From contig CADASL010000001.1 of NCBI GenBank assembly GCA_902790595.1, positions 1 to 64,000 on the forward strand: a stretch of 64,000 bases of DNA, in the 5' to 3' direction. The translations under genes and the position numbers were made by a program. Shown in pieces: positions 43,801 to 49,596 of this stretch. Positions within the stretch are counted from its first letter, which is position 1. Each line of letters opens with the position of its first letter. Under the pieces are notes generated by a model, which made no database searches, was not told the origin of the DNA, and saw only the letters and a list, made by a program, of their open reading frames with translations. Source of the DNA: an uncultured Bacteroidales bacterium. Lineage in GTDB: Bacteria; Bacteroidota; Bacteroidia; Bacteroidales; SZUA-534.

Positions 43801-44257
43801 CGGTTATGTTTTTAAGCGTCCCTCTTACAGAACCAAACAATCCCAAAGCGGAAGCCGCAGGGTTGTTTATGTACAAATTACTAATAACAAAGCTGTTACC
43901 ATCATAATGACCTTTGAATGCCTTACCACCATTATCTTTTGATAAATCAGCATTGTCATTATAAGTGCCAATGGGTATCCATTGAATGCTATTTACCTCA
44001 TCCCAGGTTCCATCGGCATTTTGAATACCGCCAAGGTCAAGGTCGGCAGTTTGTTTGAAATATACTCCAGAGTAGTCTGTTCCAGAGTTAACTTGGGCTG
44101 CTAAAAAGGCTAAATTAGCTTCTGAATTAATCTGATAAGGATTATCTCTCGTGCCATCTCCAATAGTCCATGTTTCAGATGCTGTTCCATTCCATCCAGC
44201 CATCAAAGATGTACTAAGTAGAGTTGTAATTGCCAAAAGTGTAAATCTGCGTTTCAT
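34871..44257 (-). CDS. giant repetitive T9SS surface protein
   Basis: This 3128-residue protein starts at MKRRFTLLAITTLLSTSLMA, a signal peptide; an earlier start adds 15 polar residues. Two blocks rich in GLUG-type motifs (about 50-350 and 430-800; GGICGALKNGTISCCAN, NIGGIVGSS) form a probable beta-helix. About 24 immunoglobulin-like repeats of roughly 76 residues follow (pattern PxITWxxPxDIxYGTxLxxxQLNA). Near the C-terminus come two MBG-like domains (SGFVFDDDTSSL, NGFVFDENESNL) around one more divergent repeat. The last 75 residues are a type A T9SS sorting domain (YPNPTNGMFVVE to TIKLMKF). It is probably an outer-surface adhesin or stalk; ligand unknown. The GLUG half is visibly more AT-rich than the repeats. 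Confidence 0.9.
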   Translation of the reverse strand: MKRRFTLLAITTLLSTSLMAGWNGTASETWTIGDGTRDNPYQINSEANLAFLAAQVNSGTDYSGVYFKQTADLDLGGIQNADGTWDEVNSIQWIPIGTYNDNADLSKDNGGKAFKGHYDGNSFVISNLYINNPAASALGLFGSVRGTLKNITVINGFIYGYQYSGGICGALKNGTISCCANNATVYGKMERNGGVCGWAESATITDCINYGFMSGFNFIGGVLGHCNKNSVTVTNCINVGQVFGMRITTGNLIGFNLNKSATVENCFFDNQINASIGMATTSFNTNGTRPEDGDLTGQIEGKATNELCNGNAPSNDFDSDIWSFSTGLYPRLNINADHPAIILAATPVNLTPGDKADNVTNNFFTVSNAGNKVTWTSGNVENLTISNDTASIVRSTSVVLIGKHNDNTQYTKKVYLRTNNGGTSIGSIDAPLPIGSEADLEELRDAVNNYKPYKGCANYDGFKNIYFEITVNAINLSSWTEPIGIHNSFKGNINGQGCKISNNSICLFGSLSQGEIKNINITNGNINEKELMGGICGASFNESFTNCTSNCTMNCNGKVDIGGITGCDRGFSTFTNCINTGSITGGQHSGGILGRSQMGTVFNGCINKGVINCNNNNVGGICGTIASTDGGATISNCENHNAITATGKSNIGGIIGTITNKATQNVTISSCINTNNINGSSNIGGIVGSSASTQSVTISSCLNLGTITGNNSSSCGVIGSGSTVAISNSFNAGKSSGNGIASNGTITNCINIGKTTNKAIATTSANSFYDSQMCPSTDESAKLTSEMLGNELKTALGETNWVFSSGMYPRIKTLANTDFMIVASSPVSLSSSENINGVSSSFTYVTNNSVEWSCDKPTFVSFINGTAYPANPDEDAENVVITVSKGKASKNIGMAINHSLGTATSIDNWPTTLESIEYGTPITAGMLTATEHNGYVEAERGIIRYSVEVGQTLNAGTHNITATFVPNDDSGLMPSSKSATLIVTKKNVPTLIWTPQDSTYTYGLSDNINKIQSAIAKDGNTVIDGTFTYSIPALNAGSKTVEITNFESLNYKLSESEDLTRNINIAQAEPTISWTIAPIEYGTPISNVQLGAFSTFGPISYQYKNGGAVTTGTTLEIGSYVICATVEPTNPNYKNVTIERTLAVTKANPVITWSNPSDISYGTALTNAQLNASANVPGTYSYSPDFNDVPDAGTNVTLHVDFTPTDQVHYNSTSAEVHINIGKVTPTITWNNSLEDRTIAYGTTLSSTQLNASVSPAEAGTIAYTFDAAGTQDAMNGASDYNVGEYDVYATVAESDNFNSVQTSGKFKVVAATPVITWNPQNVTFGASDEEIISNIKNATASCNGTNWTDASFFTYEIPALTAGTKTVKVTFNPDDSNYKTVSDTTIIEVIQAEPTITWNQPETITITYGTALSAILLNATSTSDGTISYTLGSSTGTNAMDALLNVGEYTVYANIAESGNFTATSIHKSLNVIKADPEITWSNPADITYGTVLSDNQLNASSAAGSNFVYSLDAAGQTPAAGVTLDAGTHTIYATLPQSANYNDKQISVSIKVNKATPSISWTSPTNIVYGTALTKAMLDAAASSDSEGELSYSWDESGLENAIGTTPNAGNNIIYISVAATNNYTAKTEPKTLSIAKATPEITWTPQSIVYGTSLTEGVQLNATSTSDGAISYNIGTEDGANAINAILNAGNNTIYVTVAETQNYSKKVESRTLFVAKAEPTITWSNPDDIVYGTAISATQLNASSAAGSNFTYSLDAAGQNAALGAVLDAGTHTLYATLPASENYTAKQASVTIQVSKATPTITWSNPADIEYGTLLSGTQLNATADAAGSFSYSPAAGTKLNAGNNQSLTATFTPTDNNYESATATVKINVAKATPTITWSNPTDIEYGTLLSGTQLNATADAAGSFSYSPAAGTKLNAGNNQSLTATFTPTDNNYESATATVKINVAKATPTITWSNPDDIVYGTLLSGTQLNATADAAGSFSYSPAAGTKLNSGNNQSLTATFTPTDNNYESATATVKINVAKAEPVITWSNPADIEYGTLLSGTQLNATADAAGSFSYSPAAGTKLNAGNNQTLTATFTPTDNNYNSTSANVTINVAKATPAITWSNPADIVYGTALSGAQLNAESDAAGSFSYNPAAGTKLNAGNNQTLTATFNPTDKNYKSSVVSVKINVSQAEPTITWNNPDDIVYGTALSAVQLNAEVDAAGKLTYSPAAKTKLNAGDNQTLTVTFAPTDTKNYKPASASVTINVAQAEPVITWEKPADIVYGTALTGKQLNAEVNAAGKFTYSPSVGTKLNAGNDQTLTATFVPNDTKNYTTVSAEVKINVAKADAIITWNAPADIVYGTALTNSMLNATANVLGTFEYTPAADAILNAGVQELSAVFTPADTANYNTASVSVQIGVAKADPVLAWSKPSDIVYGTPLADSMLNATANVLGDFEYTPAADAILNAGTQTLSAVFTPADTANYNSASTAVEIFVAKANPEIVWNNPNDIVYGTPIADSMLNASANVDGNFEYTPAADAILNAGTQELSAVFTPTDTANYNSASAAVEIVVAKANPEIVWNNPNDIVYGTPIADSMLNATANVDGNFEYTPAADAILNAGTQELSAVFTPADTANYNSASATVEIVVAKANPEIVWNNPNDIVYGTALTDSMLNATSNVLGNFEYTPAADAILNAGIHELSVVFTPADSANYYPASATAQIVVEKAEPSITWSEPNSIVYGTVLADSMLNATTDVEGVLTYMKPTDSVLNAGNYPIIAMFIATDSNYLATTDTTTLTVTKATLTVTAINDTIVIGSELPELQIAYSGFVFDDDTSSLTTLATATCNVPADSVGTFEIVVSGAEADNYTFEYVSGKLTVIDVPVVPVITWSVPKSNTYGRPIDSMYLCATADYDGRFEYSARRVIETNPLQLEDTIRSLNIGDTLTPAGYYYYLYATFYPADSTVMIVRDTNSILVHKASLTVAVADVTINQGDEMPEFAISYNGFVFDENESNLNTVPVATCNANTNEAGTYEIVVSGGESANYNFNYVNGTLTVKAKDDTTAIAETEVQMMAYPNPTNGMFVVETNSNVEYIYVYNAVGKLVATEMNIGTTRFNLTNEPEGTYFVKVGEKTIKLMKF
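35885..41565 (-). repeat. about 24 tandem coding repeats
   Basis: Units of about 228 bp (76 codons) encode the immunoglobulin-like domains of the giant protein. The anchor GCTCCA recurs at 37919, 38147, 38375, 38603 and 38831, exactly 228 bp apart, and these units are almost identical at the DNA level. Units toward both ends are more diverged and some are longer (up to about 90 codons). Confidence 0.9.
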
Positions 44258-44567
44258 ACTGCTATTATTTAAAGGTTTATATTTTTCCTTGTTATAAATC
44301 AAATTATAAAATCAACGAAAAGTATACAATAGTTTTATTGCATACTGTTTTTATTGATAGATGGTAATATTATTTTTATGTATGTTTTTTAAGTGTCCGT
44401 TTTGAGTAAATCTATTATTCCATAATTTCTATTTTTTTGAATTTATACGATTGAAATGACACAAAGTTCTAAATGTTGAAATGGTATGATTTGTTAATAA
44501 TAGCAGAGACGATACATCGGTAAGATAATTATCGTTAAATGAAATGATGTAAGCTCGCTTGATAATT
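44258..44567. other. AT-rich spacer upstream of giant gene
   Basis: About 310 nt without a gene, strongly AT-rich. It should hold the promoter of the giant surface protein, but no exact TAnnTTTG element on the minus strand, hairpin or repeat was found. It also marks the 3' end of the glycosyltransferase operon to the right, for which I saw no clear terminator. Confidence 0.5.
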
Positions 44568-45620
44568 TCATTTTACTTGTGTAACCATTTCAATCAATTC
44601 ATCCCATTGTTTCATAATATTTTCTTTATTAAATCGCTTTATTTCCTCTATAGCTCCAGCCGACAGCTTTTTTCGTAATTGTTTATTGTCAATCAGCAAT
44701 TGCAGTTTTGTTGCTAAATCGTTGACATTACCATTTCTGACGAGCAGGCCACTAGTACCATCGGTGATTATTTCGTTTATTCCGCCTTCGCAGTTTGTGC
44801 CCAAACAAGCACAGCCTTGACTCATCGCTTCAATTAGACTATTTGGGCACCCTTCATATCTTGATGCTAATACGAAAATGCTTTTAGTGCGTAATGTTTC
44901 GCAAACGTTGTTTTTCCAACCTAACCATACAATTCGTTCTTGATTTTTAAAATCATTAGGAATCGGACAATCATCATTGTTCCCTAATATCTCTAAATTC
45001 CAATTGGGATTTTGCCTGGATATTAATCCCCAAGCTTTTATGAGTAAATCCAGTCCCTTGTTATACCATCGGTTTATTGGCGCTATTGTGATTATAGAGT
45101 TTTCTCGATGATTATAATCTGTAAAAGGTTCGAATATGGTTGGATTGTATATTGTTATACTTTTTTGTGGCAATCCGAATTTTATGTTGTCGGCTTTTGT
45201 TACAAAAACAATTTTATCAGCCAGAGGGTAAAGTATTCTCCGTATTAGTCTGACAATTCTTGATTGTATCCTATTTAATGTGTTCCTTTCCGATATGATT
45301 ATTTTTTTTCTTAAGAACAAGTTCGCTGTTAAAACATAAATGTTGGTAGGTGTTAAAAACGAGATAATCAGGTCTGGAGAGTTTTTTTTGATTTCTTCAT
45401 TAATGTTCTTTATTCTTTTTAAGAAACGAGATATTTTGTATTTATTTTTTATGGTTATTTTCTGAATGTTTATTCTGTTGTCCATAGGGTATGGATCTCT
45501 TGAATCATTAAAGATAATAACAGAGACATTGTTTTTCTCACATAAATGGTTCATTAGTATTGTTGCGACACGTTCCGCCCCTCCACCGTATAGCTTGTCA
45601 ATAAAAAACAATATTTTCAT
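44568..45620 (-). CDS. GT4-type glycosyltransferase
   Basis: This 350-residue enzyme starts MKILFFIDKLYGGGAERVATILM, the usual opening of GT4 enzymes in capsule and O-antigen loci. The donor site reads ASRYEGCPNSLIEAMSQGCACLGTNCEGGINEII, with the E-x7-E spacing of the family. The sugar is unknown. Composition is AT-rich, with many Ile, Asn and Lys, unlike the GC-richer glycosyltransferases at 1116-3491. The start overlaps the stop of the ATP-grasp gene by 4 nt. It closes a three-gene operon with the flippase and the ATP-grasp protein. Confidence 0.88.
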   Translation of the reverse strand: MKILFFIDKLYGGGAERVATILMNHLCEKNNVSVIIFNDSRDPYPMDNRINIQKITIKNKYKISRFLKRIKNINEEIKKNSPDLIISFLTPTNIYVLTANLFLRKKIIISERNTLNRIQSRIVRLIRRILYPLADKIVFVTKADNIKFGLPQKSITIYNPTIFEPFTDYNHRENSIITIAPINRWYNKGLDLLIKAWGLISRQNPNWNLEILGNNDDCPIPNDFKNQERIVWLGWKNNVCETLRTKSIFVLASRYEGCPNSLIEAMSQGCACLGTNCEGGINEIITDGTSGLLVRNGNVNDLATKLQLLIDNKQLRKKLSAGAIEEIKRFNKENIMKQWDELIEMVTQVK

Positions 45621-46642
45621 TTCTTGTTTATTTTTTCAATTATATCCTCAATAATCCAATTGCAAATATTGATATTCGTCTCTTCGTGCCATTGCATATC
45701 ATTTGTCCAATAACCCGGGTAGTCTTTGTTCCTTTTTCCGCTACAATAGCTGATTTCTGCTATTACGGGAGATTTGTTTTCACAGAATAAGAAATCGAAC
45801 GCAACACTTTGCATTTTCAGTTTTTTGTTGACTTCAAATGCGATTTCTACACATCTGGTATCAACCTGTTCTTTGTCGAATATTTGAAAATCACTTCCTG
45901 AAGCGCGGAAATCATTTGGCTTGTTCATCCGTTTTTTTGCTACAGCGCGGTTGCCAATCAAAAAAACACGAGTGTCAGAGTCGTTGTTGGGTAAATAGTC
46001 TTGAAAAAAAACATAACCTATTTCTCTTGGGTGCATTCTTGAGAATTCAGTAGAAACAAATAACCTTTTGATGCTTCTTAATAATTCAAGTAAAGACCCA
46101 TTGCTGTTTTTATATTTCGACCATTGTACTCTTATGTCGTTTATTCGATTGTATTGCTCAAATCCTTTGCCAAATGCTTGATTAATAATTCGCCTGGCCT
46201 TTTTTTGCGTTTTTACTAAATATACATTTTCAGAACTCGCCCCGCAGCGTAATTTAAAAACTTTAGGAAATGTTGCAGTTTTTGCCCACTCAAGAGCCTC
46301 TTGTCTCGTGTAGAAATTGTATGTTGGTATTAGTGGCGCCCCAATTGATCCAAGTAAGTATTTCTGACCCACTTTGTCATCATAGTGCCAGCAAGTGTCA
46401 TAGTTGGGAAATGTAATTTTACCCATCTGCTTTTCAATTACATATATCAATTGCTTGGCAAACAGATAGTCTTTGTACTGATGCAAATGAAAATGCCACA
46501 TAAACGCATCGCAGTCAGCTATTTGTTCTAAAATGTCATTGGCGTAAGCATCTACAATTCGGTATTGTATATCGTGTTTTTGGCAATATTCAATCCATAA
46601 GTCGCTGTATGAGCCGGGTCGGTGATGTATGGCGATTTTCAT
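45617..46642 (-). CDS. ATP-grasp protein of glycan locus
   Basis: This 341-residue protein resembles RimK-like ATP-grasp ligases found in polysaccharide loci. Visible points are NYDTCWHYDDKVGQKYLLGSIGAPLIPTY (pre-grasp region), FPKVFKLRCGASSENVYLV (ATP-binding Lys strand), FQDYLPNNDSDTRVFLIGNRAVAKKR and AFDFLFCENKSPVIAEISYCSG (metal ligands near the end). Such enzymes form an amide bond using ATP, here perhaps attaching an amino acid to a sugar or modifying a carrier; this is inference. Overlaps of 4 nt with the flippase and with the glycosyltransferase imply strict co-expression. Confidence 0.82.
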   Translation of the reverse strand: MKIAIHHRPGSYSDLWIEYCQKHDIQYRIVDAYANDILEQIADCDAFMWHFHLHQYKDYLFAKQLIYVIEKQMGKITFPNYDTCWHYDDKVGQKYLLGSIGAPLIPTYNFYTRQEALEWAKTATFPKVFKLRCGASSENVYLVKTQKKARRIINQAFGKGFEQYNRINDIRVQWSKYKNSNGSLLELLRSIKRLFVSTEFSRMHPREIGYVFFQDYLPNNDSDTRVFLIGNRAVAKKRMNKPNDFRASGSDFQIFDKEQVDTRCVEIAFEVNKKLKMQSVAFDFLFCENKSPVIAEISYCSGKRNKDYPGYWTNDMQWHEETNINICNWIIEDIIEKINKK

Positions 46643-48099
46643 TTCAAACTCAATCGTTTTTTTATTTGTTTTATTGACCGATGTATAATAATCTTTTCCG
46701 ATTTAAACTGAAAGATAATTGAAAGATATAAGATGGCGCATATTATTATCGAGAGAATTTCCCACAAAACGGATTCGCCAAAAACAGAAAGAATGGTTGC
46801 TATTGCAAACATCACAAGGCATCCTGTAAGCTCTGGCAAAATGTTAATTATTGTTTTGAGCACTGTTAGCTTGATGGTGTGGAAGATGAAAATACAGTTG
46901 AGTACTATTATCCAAATTTTTATGAATGTGCGGGTTAAATATATCGCATTAAAACTAATGTTGGAAGATATTATTATGGCGGGAATGAGTGCTGCGGCAT
47001 ACAGCATCTGCACATATACCGGTATTTTGGGTTTCCCAATGGCAATAAACGCATTGGTATAGCAACGGTTCAATAGTAATGAAAAAGAGTGCATTAGCCC
47101 CCAGATGCCAATTATTGGAGCGGCCTCGCACCATTGATTGCCTAATAAAATGTTGGTTATCAAATCTCTATATACATAAATGCCGATTCCTATAGGTAAT
47201 ATAACAATGGCCAAATGCTTTTGAATGTTCAGTATGACGTTTCGGAGTTTTGTGTAATCATTTTGCGCTTTTGAAAACGTTGGTAGCAAAACAGGAACAA
47301 CAATTGCTGATATTAAGGCTATTATATGTGTTGATGTTTGTGTCGATGTACGGTATATGCCAAGCAGATGCTGGTCAAATTTTCTGCTTATAAGGAACAA
47401 ATCAATGTAACCGGTAATATAAGTGATGATTCTTTCGGCCGATGTCCAAAACCAAAAACCGGACATTTCTTTTGCATACAGGAAACGAAACCGAGGAGAA
47501 GGTCTCCATTGTGAGTTCGTTGTGAGGATTATCGCGTATGCGATTTGATGTGCGATTGAACCGAGTATTAATGCCCAATAATTGCGTAGCCACAGTGCTA
47601 ATGGAATGGTGATGCAGAAAGGAATGGCTATTACTATCATTCTGGCTTTGAAAAGCGGTTTGAAGTTGAGGTCGCGTTTATAAAAGCCAGCCTGAATGCT
47701 TGAAAAAGCGGTGATTGGAATAATTGAGCACGCAATGGCGATAGCATTGCCCAATTCAGGGCTCCCAACAAATTTTGCAAGAGGATGTCTGAATGCAACT
47801 ATTAGCAGCCAAGCGATAATGCTTAATGAAAAGTTTAGCCAAAATGCGGTGTCGGCATATTCAAGTTTCTCTTTGTCATCGGTAAAATTGTGCTGAATCA
47901 GATAGCGTTGGAATCCGGCTTCAGTAAGCATTTCCGCAAACGAAATGATAATCGTTGTTGTGGCAACCGCGCCGTACGCTTCGGGGGTGAGAAGGCGGGC
48001 CAGAATCATTCCCGCTATCGGCGAAATCAGCTTCGACGCTATCTCTGTCAGCGCCGACCATTTGGCGGCGGTTACAACTTTCGATTCCAGACTGTTCAT
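46639..48099 (-). CDS. Wzx-type polysaccharide flippase
   Basis: This 486-residue membrane protein starts at MNSLESKVVTAAKWSAL; a start six codons earlier is less likely. About 12-14 hydrophobic helices span the whole length, with the polysaccharide-transport family opening KLISPIAGMILARLLTPEAYG and a middle loop, NSQWRPSPRFRFLYAKEMSGFWFWTSAE. It should flip a lipid-linked oligosaccharide across the cytoplasmic membrane. It is the first gene of an AT-rich operon with an ATP-grasp enzyme and one glycosyltransferase. No polymerase gene (Wzy) or initiating transferase is in the window, so the locus is either partial or works with genes elsewhere. Confidence 0.9.
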   Translation of the reverse strand: MNSLESKVVTAAKWSALTEIASKLISPIAGMILARLLTPEAYGAVATTTIIISFAEMLTEAGFQRYLIQHNFTDDKEKLEYADTAFWLNFSLSIIAWLLIVAFRHPLAKFVGSPELGNAIAIACSIIPITAFSSIQAGFYKRDLNFKPLFKARMIVIAIPFCITIPLALWLRNYWALILGSIAHQIAYAIILTTNSQWRPSPRFRFLYAKEMSGFWFWTSAERIITYITGYIDLFLISRKFDQHLLGIYRTSTQTSTHIIALISAIVVPVLLPTFSKAQNDYTKLRNVILNIQKHLAIVILPIGIGIYVYRDLITNILLGNQWCEAAPIIGIWGLMHSFSLLLNRCYTNAFIAIGKPKIPVYVQMLYAAALIPAIIISSNISFNAIYLTRTFIKIWIIVLNCIFIFHTIKLTVLKTIINILPELTGCLVMFAIATILSVFGESVLWEILSIIICAILYLSIIFQFKSEKIIIHRSIKQIKKRLSLK

Positions 48100-48275
48100 A
48101 CCGCAAAAGTATTCCAAAAAGGTTGATTTCGCGATTCCACTCAGGCTTCAGTCTTCGTTATTTTTCAACATAGTCGCCTGTGAGATTGTTCTTCGCGCAG
48201 ATTTTTTGTCACCAGACAATTATAGCAAAAAAGCAGATGTTGAGGCAACTAGGTATTTTGCTATATCAGCCTGAT

Positions 48276-49175
48276 TCAAAACTTGTTAAACAGCATCCAT
48301 CTGTAGAAACTCTCGCGCCAGGTGCCGCTGGTGTTGCCGGTGTCGGCGGTGCCGAACGGACCGTAGCCGTCGTCGTAGAGGTGAAGCTCGGCGTTGGCCC
48401 CGGCTTTTTTCCAATCGAGGTAGAGCGAGAGCAGGCCGGCGGCCACGTTGCGGTGGTCGCTGCGGGTGGCGATGAACAGATGGGGTGCGTTGGCCGGCAC
48501 ATCAACATCAATGAGCGACGGGCCGAAGATGGTGGCCACAAACGCCGGACGGTGACGGCTGTCGGCGCGGATGGTAGCCCCGAGAGCCACTCCGCCGCCT
48601 GCAGAGAATCCAAGGTAGCCGATGCGGGCCGTGTCAATCTTCCATTCGGCGGCGTGCTGGCGGACAATCTCCATCGCGCGCAGCACATCGTTGATGGCGT
48701 TGTCGATGCAAGCGATGCCTTCGCCGGTCAGGTCGGGGTTGGCGTTCGATTTCTCAAGCTTGTCGAACTCTGTGATAGTTACGTTGAGCGTTTTGTTCGG
48801 GTCGGGTTTGGGCCGGGGGCCGTCGGTGTTGCGGGTGCGGTATTTAAGCCCGATGGCCGCAATGCCGCGTTTGTTGAGCCATTCGGCCATATTGATGACG
48901 TTGTCGCCCCACGAGTGTGCGGCCAGTCCGCCGCCCGAGCAGAGGATTACAGCCGTGCCGCGCGCCTTGTCGGCGTCGGGCAGATAGACTGTTATCGACG
49001 GGTCCACAACGCCGTAGATGGTCTGAATCTGGCCGTTGGCATCACGCAGGGCGCGTTCTTTGTTCACGGCATTCTCGCTGCCCGGAGCCGCGCCGTTGTA
49101 AAGTCTGATTTCCTGCTGCGCCATCGCGCCAAGCGATAAAAAAGTCAGTGCAATTGCAACAAATCCTCTTGTCAT
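48276..49175 (-). CDS. alpha/beta hydrolase, exported esterase-like
   Basis: This 299-residue protein starts at MTRGFVAIALTFLSLGAMAQ, a signal peptide; an earlier start adds 14 residues before it. The hydrolase fold shows the oxyanion segment VILCSGGGLAAHSW, the nucleophile elbow GYLGFSAGGG and a late HLYDDGYGPFG region, though the expected catalytic His at the end is not obvious. It resembles dienelactone hydrolase or acetyl-xylan-esterase-like proteins that deacylate glycans in the periplasm; this is inference. It lies 176 nt from the flippase gene and is divergent from the histidine kinase, across a gap holding two hairpins. Confidence 0.83.
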   Translation of the reverse strand: MTRGFVAIALTFLSLGAMAQQEIRLYNGAAPGSENAVNKERALRDANGQIQTIYGVVDPSITVYLPDADKARGTAVILCSGGGLAAHSWGDNVINMAEWLNKRGIAAIGLKYRTRNTDGPRPKPDPNKTLNVTITEFDKLEKSNANPDLTGEGIACIDNAINDVLRAMEIVRQHAAEWKIDTARIGYLGFSAGGGVALGATIRADSRHRPAFVATIFGPSLIDVDVPANAPHLFIATRSDHRNVAAGLLSLYLDWKKAGANAELHLYDDGYGPFGTADTGNTSGTWRESFYRWMLFNKF

Positions 49176-49326
49176 ATCATTATAAATTTTGTTCAAACAC
49201 CGATGGCTCAAAAGCACATCAATAACAAGTAATTATAGAGTTTTTTTGCGTGGCGTCGGCGGTCGGTCGTCAAAGCGGCGGGCGATGTTGTCAAATGCTG
49301 ACGGACGACTGTCAATCTCAAACTGA

Positions 49327-49381
49327 AAACGGCCTCTGATTGGGAGTCGGAGGCCGTTTCGGTAGCGGATTGGGAGTCCGC
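49327..49381. repeat. twin hairpins sharing the tip GATTGGGAGTC
   Basis: Hairpin 1 has arms AAACGGCCTC (49327-49336) and GAGGCCGTTT (49350-49359). With the shared tip it forms about 15 bp around a GGG triloop, with two wobble pairs in RNA. Hairpin 2 (49365-49381) has the same 11-nt tip on a GCG/CGC stem. The tips lie at 49338-49348 and 49368-49378. No strong T-run follows on the plus strand. On the minus strand, hairpin 1 is followed by TTTTCAGTTT. Confidence 0.7.
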
Positions 49382-49489
49382 GTTTAGCAACTAATAAAAA
49401 CCAATTATGAAAAGAATGTTCTGTTTTTTTAACGATGCAAATGTAGGCCGGCAAACGGCGCGCGGTGGTTAAGGCCTGGTTAAAAAGAG

Positions 49490-49539
49490 TTAACGAAACG
49501 TTAAACCGTGCGGAAAGTGCCGCAGGAACGATAAATTTG
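49490..49539 (+). promoter_or_regulatory. promoter of the histidine kinase operon
   Basis: The -7 element TAAATTTG (49532-49539) lies about 57 nt before the chosen GTG start. An inverted repeat, TTAACG-AAA-CGTTAA (49490-49504), lies just upstream of the -33 region, where a regulator could bind. No -33 TTG was found. Confidence 0.5.
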
Positions 49540-49596
49540 CATCGCCGGTTCCGAAAAAATCGGCTTTTGACTAATTTTGACAAAAATTCTAAAGCA

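Larger units (their letters stand above)
49176..49596. other. structured divergent spacer
   Basis: A 421-nt gap between two divergent genes. It contains the twin hairpins at 49327-49381, a small inverted repeat at 49490-49504 and a -7 element at 49532. An open frame that crosses the last part is not taken as coding, because the promoter lies inside it. Confidence 0.55.

Noticed and set aside
49465..49596. A 44-residue N-terminal extension of the histidine kinase starting at ATG
   Set aside because: The -7 element TAAATTTG lies within it, and the residues before the GTG-encoded start do not resemble a kinase N-terminus.
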